From Actinomycetes bacterium (GTDB lineage Bacteria; Actinomycetota; Acidimicrobiia; Acidimicrobiales; RAAP-2): a DNA stretch of 16,892 nt. Below, piece after piece: positions 1 to 7,200 of this stretch; position 1 is the stretch's first letter, and every line of letters starts with the position of its first letter. The stretch spans positions 1-16,892 of the forward strand of contig JAJZSM010000007.1 in assembly GCA_021849765.1 (NCBI GenBank). Direction: 5' to 3'. The notes beneath the pieces are model-generated. The model was not told where the DNA came from, searched no databases, and was given only the letters and a program-made list of their open reading frames with translations. Position numbers and translations under genes: made by a program.

Positions 1-1
1 G

Positions 2-1825
<1,824 letters not shown>

Positions 1826-1837
1826 AGCGCTTTGAAG

Positions 1838-1874
1838 CAACGATGCCCCGGGGATTATCCCCGGGGCATCGTTG
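1838..1874. terminator. Perfect 16-bp hairpin between convergent genes, probable bidirectional terminator
   Basis: The left arm CAACGATGCCCCGGGG (1838-1853) and right arm CCCCGGGGCATCGTTG (1859-1874) are exact reverse complements around the 5-base loop ATTAT. It begins 12 bases after the acs stop and its last base abuts the stop codon of the opposing oxidoreductase gene (1875-1877). Neither strand has a clear T-run after the stem, so it is either a U-less terminator or a stabilising 3' end. The symmetric position between convergent genes supports a role for both. Confidence 0.85.
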
Positions 1875-3287
1875 TCAGGAGTCGAAGCCGATGCCGAAGA
1901 GGTCCATCATCTTCAGCCAGAGGTTTCGCTTGCCCTCGTGCTCATCGGCGTGCTTCAGCGAAGCCTGGGTGAGCCGGATGAACAGCCACTTGAAAGGTTC
2001 GGGCGGGAAGGGGAGTGGTTTCTTTCGCACCATGGTGAGGCGTGTGCGCTCGGTGTCGATCCCGTCGAGCAGGTCGAGCATCGTCTCAGCACCGAAGCGC
2101 GTCGACCCGACACCCAGACCGGTGAAGCCGAGCACGTAGGCGACCTTCTCGTCCATCGCGGTACCCCAGAAGGGGGAGAACCGGGTGCAGGTGTCGATGG
2201 CACCGCCCCAGGCGTGGGTGAACTTGACATCGGATAGTTGGGGGAACGTCTCGAGGAAGTGGCTGGCGAGCGTCGCGTAGGTCTCGGCGTTGAACTCGTA
2301 CTCACGACGGACTCGACCGCGGAAATTGTAAATGGCGTCGTAACCGCCCCACACGATCGATCGGTCGTTGGTCAGGCGGTAGTAGTGAAACCGGTTGCCG
2401 GCGTCAGCCACCCCTTCTCGACCGGCCCACCCGATCGAGGCCATCTGGGCGTCGCTCAGTGGTTCGGTGACCAGCTGGAAGTCATAGACGGGCACCACGT
2501 ACTTACGCACGCTGCGAAGCAGCGAGGGGAAGACGTTCGTGGCGAGGGCGACCCGCGCAGCGGTCACGGCACCGTAGGGGGTATGGACCCGAACGGCGTC
2601 GTCCACGTCCTCGAGCCACTCGACGCGCGAATTCTCATAGATCGTCACCCCGAGCGACTCGCACGCACGTTCGAGACCCCAGACGAGTCGAGCCGGGTCC
2701 ACCAGCGCTGTACCGTCGGGGTCGAAGATGGCGCCCTCGTAGATCGGCGAGTTCACCCGTGCGCGCACCTCGTCACGAGACAGCACCAGCACGTGGTCGC
2801 CCATCTCGTTGCGTAGTCGCGCCTCTTCGACCATGTCAGCCATCTGCCACGGGGCGAGTGCGACGCGCAATTCTCCCGTGCGCTCGAAGTCACATTCGAT
2901 TCCGTAGCGCTCGATGGTCGCCTCGATCGCGTCGAGGTTCTCACGTCCGAGTCGCTCGATGACCGACATCTCATCGGCGAAGCGGCGCATCCCGTTGTTG
3001 AAGCCGTGGGTCAGCGAGGCCGAACAGAAGCCCCCGTTGCGCCCCGATGCACCAGCGCCGGTCTCGTACTGCTCGACGACGACCACGTTTCGCTCGGGGT
3101 CACGCTCCTTGGCCAGCAACGCGGTCCACAGACCGGTGTAGCCACCACCCACGACGCACAAGTCCGCGCCAACCTCACCGATGAGCGCCGAATGCGATGC
3201 GGGCTCGAGCGGATCCGAGTCGAGCCACCAGAGTTCCGGTTGCACGTCGGCTAGATGACGAAGGACGGAAGGACTCTTCTTGTCCAT
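1875..3287 (-). CDS. FAD-dependent amino acid/amine oxidoreductase (DAO family, OrdL/PuuB-like)
   Basis: 470 residues, ATG start at 3287. A 40-residue N-terminal lead, common in this subgroup, precedes a Rossmann FAD site: GADLCVVGGGYTG (40-52) with the acidic strand end at E72 (VVVVEQ). GASGRNGGF (79-87) is the second dinucleotide-contacting loop typical of DAO/OrdL proteins. Near the C-terminus GFTGLGVGSTRFGAE closes the FAD site, followed by a basic tail (PLPFPPEPFKWLF..., ending GFDS) that I recognise from actinobacterial members of the family. Such enzymes oxidise secondary or primary amines or amino acids with O2 or another acceptor. The substrate cannot be read from sequence; gamma-glutamylputrescine oxidase is the nearest named relative but not established. 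The OYE gene lies 128 bases upstream on the same strand, so this gene probably has its own promoter in that gap. Confidence 0.88.
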   Translation of the reverse strand: MDKKSPSVLRHLADVQPELWWLDSDPLEPASHSALIGEVGADLCVVGGGYTGLWTALLAKERDPERNVVVVEQYETGAGASGRNGGFCSASLTHGFNNGMRRFADEMSVIERLGRENLDAIEATIERYGIECDFERTGELRVALAPWQMADMVEEARLRNEMGDHVLVLSRDEVRARVNSPIYEGAIFDPDGTALVDPARLVWGLERACESLGVTIYENSRVEWLEDVDDAVRVHTPYGAVTAARVALATNVFPSLLRSVRKYVVPVYDFQLVTEPLSDAQMASIGWAGREGVADAGNRFHYYRLTNDRSIVWGGYDAIYNFRGRVRREYEFNAETYATLASHFLETFPQLSDVKFTHAWGGAIDTCTRFSPFWGTAMDEKVAYVLGFTGLGVGSTRFGAETMLDLLDGIDTERTRLTMVRKKPLPFPPEPFKWLFIRLTQASLKHADEHEGKRNLWLKMMDLFGIGFDS

Positions 3288-3292
3288 GACGT

Positions 3293-3311
3293 TTCCAACC
3301 TACGGTTGGAA
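3293..3311 (-). promoter_or_regulatory. 8-bp perfect inverted repeat over the start region of the FAD oxidoreductase
   Basis: TTCCAACC, a 3-base spacer and GGTTGGAA form an exact palindrome 5 to 23 bases upstream of the ATG at 3287. Read on the - strand, the arm nearest the start (GGTTGGAA) is the only purine-rich, weakly Shine-Dalgarno-like segment. In mRNA it would be paired with the other arm. It could be a repressor operator or a hairpin limiting translation; the sequence does not decide. Confidence 0.5.
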
Positions 3312-3340
3312 TCACCCTCTCTGAGAACTACCTCTTTCGC

Positions 3341-3368
3341 CCAGTGTCCAGACGAACGCCAGTGTCCA
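3341..3368. repeat. Two 10-bp direct repeats upstream of the FAD oxidoreductase
   Basis: CCAGTGTCCA occurs at 3341-3350 and again at 3359-3368, start-to-start distance 18 bp. On the coding (-) strand it reads TGGACACTGG. The pair lies 54-81 bases upstream of the start, where an activator or repressor could bind. No clear -35/-10 pair was found with them. A chance repeat is possible at this length. Confidence 0.35.
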
Positions 3369-3415
3369 AACCAGCCTCTGCCCGTAGAGTCTACCAAGCC
3401 GAGGTCATCGAGGGC

Positions 3416-4486
3416 CTACCCGTGGCGTACCGTTCGCGCCCGATCCAGCTGCGCTGGCCACGCAATGACCTCGCCCAGGCTTTCGGCCGCGTTGAGCGCC
3501 CAACGCGGATTACGCAGGTAGGCCCGCGCCAGCATGACCGCGTCAGCTCGACCCTCGGCGATGATCGCCTCGGCCTGGGCCGCTTCGGTGATGAGGCCCA
3601 CCGCGCTCGTCGCGACGTTGGCCTCGCGGCGCACCGCTTCGGCGAAGGGCACCTGGTACCCCGGAGTAACGGGAATGTGTGCACCAGCCACGTTGCCACC
3701 CGACGAGACGTCGACGAGATCGACCCCGGCCGCGCGCAGGAGTCGTGCGAGCGCGATGGTCTGGTCGAGGTCCCAACCCCCGTCAGTCCAGTCGGTCGCC
3801 GAGAGACGCACGAACAGCGGTGCACCGTCGAGGCGGGCCCGAACTGCCTCGACCACCTCGAGGAGGAACCGGCTTCGATTCTCGAAGGAGCCGCCGTAGC
3901 GGTCCTCGCGGTGGTTCGACAGTGGTGAGAGGAACTGGTGAAGCAGGTAACCGTGCGCGGCGTGGATCTCGACGAGGTCGAACCCAGCCGCGCGCGCGCG
4001 GCTGGCGCCATCGGCGAAGTCCTCCACGAGTCGCTCGATCTCATCGACCTCAAGCGCCCGGGGCTCGGGGTAACCCGCGAAGGCGATCGCGCTCGGCGCC
4101 ACGGTCTGCCATCCACCCTCGTCGAGGCCCGCGTGGGCGTGGTCGGCCCAAGGGGCGAGGGTCGAGCCCTTGCGCCCCGCGTGGGCGAGCTGGATGCCGA
4201 TTGTCGCATCGTGCTCGTGGGCGAAATCCACCACGGGACGCCACGCTTCGACCTGTTCGTCGTTCCACAGGCCCGGACAGCTGAGCGAGATACGACCGGC
4301 CGGCTCGACCGCGGTCGCCTCGGCCATGATCAGCCCGGCCCCACCGGTGGCGAAGACGCCGAGGTGGACGCGGTGCCAGTCGCCGACCACACCGTCCTCG
4401 GCCGAGTACTGACACATGGCGCTCACCCACGCGCGATTCTTCACGGTGCAGCGACCGATTGTGATCGGCGAGAAGAGATGAGACAC
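3416..4486 (-). CDS. Old Yellow Enzyme family NADH/NADPH:flavin oxidoreductase (YqjM/NamA type)
   Basis: 356 residues, FMN-dependent TIM barrel that reduces activated C=C bonds of enones, quinones or similar electrophiles using NAD(P)H. YqjM-class signatures: C25 and Y27 in AMCQYSAEDG (redox-tuning cysteine and substrate-contacting tyrosine), QLAHAGRK at 99-106, the substrate-binding histidine pair H175/H178 in EIHAAHGYLLHQF, SPLSNHREDRYGGS at 187-200, arginine R227 in FVRLSATDW, and a phosphate-binding end around VGLIT (296-300) and ADAVMLAR (314-321). The start is GTG at 4486, chosen because AAGGA (complement of 4493-4497) lies 6 bases upstream and the family N-terminus (LFSPITIG) follows directly. 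Divergent from the FAH-family gene with 114 bases between starts. Full length, no anomaly. The physiological substrate is unknown; naming it namA would go beyond the evidence. Confidence 0.93.
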   Translation of the reverse strand: MSHLFSPITIGRCTVKNRAWVSAMCQYSAEDGVVGDWHRVHLGVFATGGAGLIMAEATAVEPAGRISLSCPGLWNDEQVEAWRPVVDFAHEHDATIGIQLAHAGRKGSTLAPWADHAHAGLDEGGWQTVAPSAIAFAGYPEPRALEVDEIERLVEDFADGASRARAAGFDLVEIHAAHGYLLHQFLSPLSNHREDRYGGSFENRSRFLLEVVEAVRARLDGAPLFVRLSATDWTDGGWDLDQTIALARLLRAAGVDLVDVSSGGNVAGAHIPVTPGYQVPFAEAVRREANVATSAVGLITEAAQAEAIIAEGRADAVMLARAYLRNPRWALNAAESLGEVIAWPAQLDRARTVRHG

Positions 4487-4506
4487 GCGACGTCCTTCAC
4501 TATGAG

Positions 4507-4517
4507 TTGAGTCTCAA
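4507..4517. promoter_or_regulatory. Short palindrome TTGAG-T-CTCAA in the divergent OYE/FAH gap
   Basis: A perfect 5-bp inverted repeat around one base, 20 bases upstream of the OYE start codon and downstream of its proposed transcription start. It could be an operator for the divergent pair. Eleven bases is short enough to occur by chance. Confidence 0.3.
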
Positions 4518-4539
4518 ATCTACCGGTCGCCTCGGCGGG

Positions 4540-4569
4540 ATTATGCACCAGGTGGGCCTCGGTAAACTA
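4540..4569. promoter_or_regulatory. Candidate interleaved divergent promoters (OYE gene leftward, FAH gene rightward)
   Basis: On the + strand TTATGC (4541-4546) and TAAACT (4563-4568), 16 bases apart, could be the -35 and -10 for the FAH gene, giving a leader of about 25 bases. On the - strand CATAAT (complement of 4540-4545) is a good -10, with TTTACC (4561-4566) or TAGTTT (4564-4569) as weak -35, 15 or 18 bases away, for the OYE gene. If both are right, each promoter's -10 sits on the other's -35. Assigned by eye only. Confidence 0.35.
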
Positions 4570-4600
4570 GTCCGAACGAATTTGACCGGTAAGGAGACTC

Positions 4601-5452
4601 GTGCGTATAGCGAACGTTGATGGCCGTGCGGTGATCGTCCTCAAGGAGGGTTTCGTAGATATCGCGGCAGTATCGAACGGGCAATTCGCCTCCTCGACGC
4701 GTGAGGTACTCGCACAACTCGCAGACCTGCAGTCGTGGTTCTCGCTCGAGTCACCGGCAGTCACCGAAGTGATCGCTGTCGACGAGCTCGAGCGAAGTGG
4801 GCGTCTCGGTCCTGTGGTGGACGCTCCGAGTCAGATCTTCGCCGTCGGACTCAACTACCGCACCCACGCCGCCGAGATGGGCCTCACGCCACCGTCTCAG
4901 CCGATGATCTTCGCGAAGTTCGCGTCGTGCCTGGCGGGTGCGAACGCGACGTTCCCCATCGTCTCCCCGCGTACCGACTGGGAGGCTGAGCTCGTGCTCG
5001 TCGTCGGACGCGGTGGGCGTGACATCGCCGTGGGCGATGCGCTGGACTCGCTCGCCGGCTACTGCGTGGGCCAGGACGTGAGTGACCGTGACCTGCAGAT
5101 GTCCGGCTCACCTGCGCAGTTCAGCTTGGGCAAGTCACATCGGAACTTCGCACCCGTCGGTCCGTGGATCACCACGCGCGATGAGGTGCTCGACCCGAAC
5201 GACCTCGAGATCGAGTGCCGAGTGAACGGGGTGACGTTCCAGGACTCGACCACCCAAGACATGGTCTTCCACGTGCCCGAGATCGTCTCGTACGTCTCGA
5301 CCGTTTGTGAGCTGCGACCCGGCGACCTCATCTTCACCGGTAGTCCACACGGGGTTGGCCAGGGTCAGAAGCCACCGGTTTTCCTGCGCTCCGGTGACGA
5401 CGTGGTGACCACGATCGCCGGCCTCGGCACGCTTCACAATCACGCCGAGTAG
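4601..5452 (+). CDS. Fumarylacetoacetate hydrolase (FAH) family protein
   Basis: 283 residues. Family members hydrolyse C-C bonds, decarboxylate or isomerise beta-keto acids with a divalent metal (fumarylpyruvate or acylpyruvate hydrolases, HpaG/HpaE-like isomerase-decarboxylases, oxaloacetate decarboxylases). An N-terminal region of about 75 residues precedes the catalytic domain, which opens with IFAVGLNYRTHAAEMG (79-94, with H89). The metal-binding acids are E128 and E130 (DWEAELVLVVGR) and D159 (QDVSDRD). SLGKSHRNFAPVGPW (175-189) provides the conserved lysine K178, and GDLIFTGSPHGVG (241-253) forms the C-terminal signature. Start is GTG at 4601 with AAGGAG at 4591-4596. The first visible gene here on this strand after acs and divergent from the OYE gene, it could process a ring-opened or acyl-pyruvate intermediate. 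The exact reaction cannot be assigned. Confidence 0.92.
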   Translation: MRIANVDGRAVIVLKEGFVDIAAVSNGQFASSTREVLAQLADLQSWFSLESPAVTEVIAVDELERSGRLGPVVDAPSQIFAVGLNYRTHAAEMGLTPPSQPMIFAKFASCLAGANATFPIVSPRTDWEAELVLVVGRGGRDIAVGDALDSLAGYCVGQDVSDRDLQMSGSPAQFSLGKSHRNFAPVGPWITTRDEVLDPNDLEIECRVNGVTFQDSTTQDMVFHVPEIVSYVSTVCELRPGDLIFTGSPHGVGQGQKPPVFLRSGDDVVTTIAGLGTLHNHAE

Positions 5453-5590
5453 GCCGCGGCGCTCGACGACCAGCGAGGCTGATGCCGACACGAAACAGTC
5501 GTGACGCCTTCAATTAGCACGCGTCGCGAATCCCGTCCCAACGCTTCGGTGCTCGAAACACAGTCCCGCAGGGCAGCGCGGACGACAACC
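5453..5590. other. Intergenic gap between FAH-family gene and tRNA-Pro
   Basis: 138 bases without a credible gene. The only structure seen is a 5-bp hairpin CACGA/TCGTG with a 5-base loop at 5489-5503, 36 bases past the FAH stop. It may mark the end of the FAH transcript or of the opposing tRNA transcript. The stem is short and has no T-run. Confidence 0.3.
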
Positions 5591-5669
5591 TGGTCGGGCT
5601 GGGGAGATTTGAACTCCCGATCTCTCGGCCCCCAGCCGAGCGCTCTAGACCAAACTAAGCCACAGCCCG
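5591..5669 (-). tRNA. tRNA-Pro (anticodon GGG), CCA encoded
   Basis: The - strand folds into a full cloverleaf: 7-bp acceptor CGGGCTG/CAGCCCG, 4-bp D stem GCTT/GAGC with GG in an 11-base loop, anticodon stem CTCGG/CCGAG with loop CTGGGGG (U33, anticodon GGG), 5-base variable loop, and T stem GGGAG/CTCCC with loop TTCAAAT. The discriminator is A, followed by genomic CCA (5591-5593). Total 79 bases with CCA, 76 without. It reads proline codons CCC and CCU. It starts 27 bases after the stop of the small gene upstream, in the same orientation as the thi genes. Confidence 0.96.
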
Positions 5670-5679
5670 TGAGCGTTCC

Positions 5680-5685
5680 ATGATA
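5680..5685 (-). promoter_or_regulatory. Candidate -10 box for tRNA-Pro
   Basis: The - strand TATCAT (5 of 6 matches to TATAAT) ends 10 bases before the first base of the tRNA, so a transcript would begin about 4 bases ahead of it. No good -35 at the usual distance. If real, the tRNA has its own promoter rather than relying on the thiO operon. Confidence 0.35.
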
Positions 5686-5709
5686 GCCGGTCGGTCTAGG
5701 CCGACTGGC
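5686..5709 (-). terminator. Inverted repeat spanning the stop codon of the 51-residue gene
   Basis: GCCGGTCGG (5686-5694) and CCGACTGGC (5701-5709) are complementary over 9 positions with one A/C mismatch in the - strand RNA. The 6-base loop contains the TAG stop. There is no T-run. It could end the thiO-thiS-small gene transcript before the tRNA. Confidence 0.35.
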
Positions 5710-5851
5710 GGTGCGCCCCGTGCGGCTGGTCGGGATTGGTGAGCCACGCTCGAGCTTCGAAGAGGAAGGCGACCGTCTCGCCGGTGGCCTTGGCACGGAG
5801 CGCCTCAAGGATCCGCTCATCGAGGGCATTGAGCAATTCGGTGTTTGACAT
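5696..5851 (-). CDS. Unrecognised 51-residue protein, last gene of the thiO-thiS operon
   Basis: ATG at 5851, TAG at 5696-5698, preceded by a strong ribosome site AGGAGAG (complement of 5853-5859) whose first bases fall in the TAG stop of thiS. The spacing to thiS is 7 bases. The protein starts MSNTELLNALDERILEALRA, an amphipathic helix with leucines at heptad-like spacing. It continues with a central KATGETVAFLFEARAWLTNP segment and ends in a polar, Gln/His-rich tail. No signal peptide, membrane segment, metal-binding cysteines or catalytic motif. I do not recognise the family. The strong Shine-Dalgarno and tight operon position argue that it is translated. A function linked to thiamine synthesis is possible but unproved; thiG, which often follows thiS, is not here. 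Confidence 0.72.
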   Translation of the reverse strand: MSNTELLNALDERILEALRAKATGETVAFLFEARAWLTNPDQPHGAHRQSA

Positions 5852-5858
5852 GTCTCTC

Positions 5859-6053
5859 CTATCCACCGGCGACTGCCGTCACTATCTCGACGATCGAACC
5901 GTCGTCGATTGTCGTCGATTCCCACCGGCTCTTGCTGACCACTTCGCCGTCGATCGCGACCGCAATGCCGCGATCGTTAATTCCCAGGGTGTTCAAGAGC
6001 GCTCGCACGGTTCGTCCCTCGAGGTCGTGCTCCACACCGTTCACTGTGATCAC
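5859..6053 (-). CDS. thiS: Thiamine biosynthesis sulfur carrier protein ThiS
   Basis: 64 residues with a ubiquitin-like beta-grasp fold. The C-terminal Gly-Gly (AVAGG at the end) is adenylated by a ThiF/MoeB-type enzyme and converted to the thiocarboxylate that donates sulfur to the thiazole ring made by ThiG. The start is GTG at 6053, overlapping the thiO stop by 4 bases (GTGA), and gives the expected N-terminus ITVNGVEHDLEGRTV. A longer frame upstream would add an unrelated Pro/Gly-rich segment lying over thiO and is rejected. The IAVAIDGEVVSKSRWE region (30-45) matches the family's central strands. Its neighbours are thiO upstream and a 51-residue gene downstream. Neither ThiG nor ThiF is encoded in the window. 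Confidence 0.95.
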   Translation of the reverse strand: MITVNGVEHDLEGRTVRALLNTLGINDRGIAVAIDGEVVSKSRWESTTIDDGSIVEIVTAVAGG

Positions 6054-7120
6054 GATGGTTTGATCGCGCTGAGGGCGTCCAGGGCCGCCAGTGGGGCAAG
6101 GGTGACCCCGTGGCGATAGTGGCCCGACGACCACGACCAACCGCGCTCGTCGAGTGGGACGAAGAACGGCCGAAGGTCCGTCGTGGCCGGACGCAGTCCA
6201 TTGCGGATCTCGAGCAGGGGAGCGGCCTCCAACTCGGGCACGACATCGAGCCCATCGCGCAGGAGTCGCTGAAGTTCGCCGACCTCGACCAAGGGCTGGG
6301 ACTTCTCCTCGGCCGTGGCGCCGAGCACGCAGTAGCCACCCGGTCGGCTGACCATGTAGAAGGCACGACCTCGCACGTAGGCCCGTACGGTGGGCAGCGC
6401 ACTGCGGTCGAGGCTCCGTACCCGAACCGTCACGCCGCGCACCGGACGAACCGTTGGCGACTTGGGGACCGTCAGCCCGTCGGGCAGTCCGTGTGCACCC
6501 GTCGTGACGACGCCGTAGTCCGCGAGTGTGCGTCCCGTATCGGTCTCGACCTCGACGCCCTCGTCACTCGCGCTTGCGAGGCGTACCCGCTCACGCACGA
6601 GCCGTACACCTAGGGCTTCGTTCGCCTCCATCAGGCACGAGACCGCCTCATCGGGGTCGAGCCACCCGTCATCGGCCATCACCAGGCCCTCGCTGATCCG
6701 CGTCGTGAGGCCCTCAAAAAGCTCGGGCTCGCCATCACGCGTGACGGCGCGCATCGGCGCACCGAACTCCGTGGCCACGGAGCGGAACTGATCGATGAGG
6801 CGACGATCACTCGCGTCCCAGCCGACGATTAGCGTGCCGGTCTGCACGATGGCGACGTGTCGGCCGGTGACCGCTTCGATCTCGGCGGCCATCTCGCGCC
6901 AGGCGTCGATCGCACCGCGTTGAAAGCGGTAGTTCGCTTCCTCACCGGGCGCGATCTCGGCGGTCGGCGCAATCATGCCGGCGGCGGCGTAGGTCGCGCC
7001 CGAAGCCGGTTCGGGATCAAAGAGAGTGACGGCGTGACCGCGTCGCGCCAGTCGGAAAGCCGTGGCGAGGCCGATGATCCCGGCGCCGACGACCACTACG
7101 GAAGGGTGTTCGTGTGTCAC
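6050..7120 (-). CDS. thiO: Glycine oxidase ThiO
   Basis: 356 residues, FAD-dependent oxidation of glycine to iminoglycine (dehydroglycine), the carbon-nitrogen precursor of the thiazole ring in the aerobic thiamine route. Rossmann motif VVVVGAGIIGLATAF (8-22) with D35 at the strand end, then GATYAAAGMIAPTAE (41-55), the ThiO/DadA-like loop. The C-terminal GHYRHGVTLAP is a hallmark of ThiO that closes the active site and FAD pocket. Start is GTG at 7120. No separated Shine-Dalgarno is visible (GAGAGG touches the start codon) and a TAnnnT hexamer lies 6 bases upstream, so the message may be leaderless. The 80-base gap to gltB is too small for a TPP riboswitch and none is seen. Coupled to thiS by GTGA. 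Confidence 0.93.
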   Translation of the reverse strand: MTHEHPSVVVVGAGIIGLATAFRLARRGHAVTLFDPEPASGATYAAAGMIAPTAEIAPGEEANYRFQRGAIDAWREMAAEIEAVTGRHVAIVQTGTLIVGWDASDRRLIDQFRSVATEFGAPMRAVTRDGEPELFEGLTTRISEGLVMADDGWLDPDEAVSCLMEANEALGVRLVRERVRLASASDEGVEVETDTGRTLADYGVVTTGAHGLPDGLTVPKSPTVRPVRGVTVRVRSLDRSALPTVRAYVRGRAFYMVSRPGGYCVLGATAEEKSQPLVEVGELQRLLRDGLDVVPELEAAPLLEIRNGLRPATTDLRPFFVPLDERGWSWSSGHYRHGVTLAPLAALDALSAIKPS

Positions 7121-7126
7121 CCTCTC

Positions 7127-7132
7127 AGCGTA
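7127..7132 (-). promoter_or_regulatory. Candidate -10 box for a leaderless thiO transcript
   Basis: The - strand TACGCT fits TAnnnT and ends 6 bases before the GTG at 7120, which would place the transcription start at or next to the start codon. No -35 match was found. Confidence 0.3.
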
Positions 7133-7159
7133 CGTCGCAGGCGTCGCTTCATTCTTCGG

Positions 7160-7165
7160 TATAGT
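7160..7165 (+). promoter_or_regulatory. Candidate -10 box for gltB
   Basis: TATAGT differs from TATAAT at one base. It would start transcription near 7172, leaving a leader of about 29 bases that holds the ribosome site AGGTGA at 7191-7196. No convincing -35 lies 16-18 bases upstream, which suggests dependence on an activator or a relaxed actinobacterial promoter. Confidence 0.4.
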
Positions 7166-7200
7166 GGCCTCGGGTCAGCGCTGCCCCGTTAGGTGACGCT

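Noticed and set aside
3344..4510. Open frames on the + strand over the OYE gene (3344-3928, 3679-4284, 3938-4510)
   Set aside because: Arg/Pro/Gly-rich shadow translations opposite a gene with full OYE motifs.
5859..6140. Longer ThiS of 93 residues
   Set aside because: The extra 29 N-terminal residues overlap thiO, are Pro/Gly-rich and do not resemble ThiS. The GTG at 6053 gives the family N-terminus and a GTGA junction.
7121..7200. TPP riboswitch before thiO
   Set aside because: The gap is 80 bases, must also hold the gltB promoter, and shows no conserved TPP core; too short for the element.
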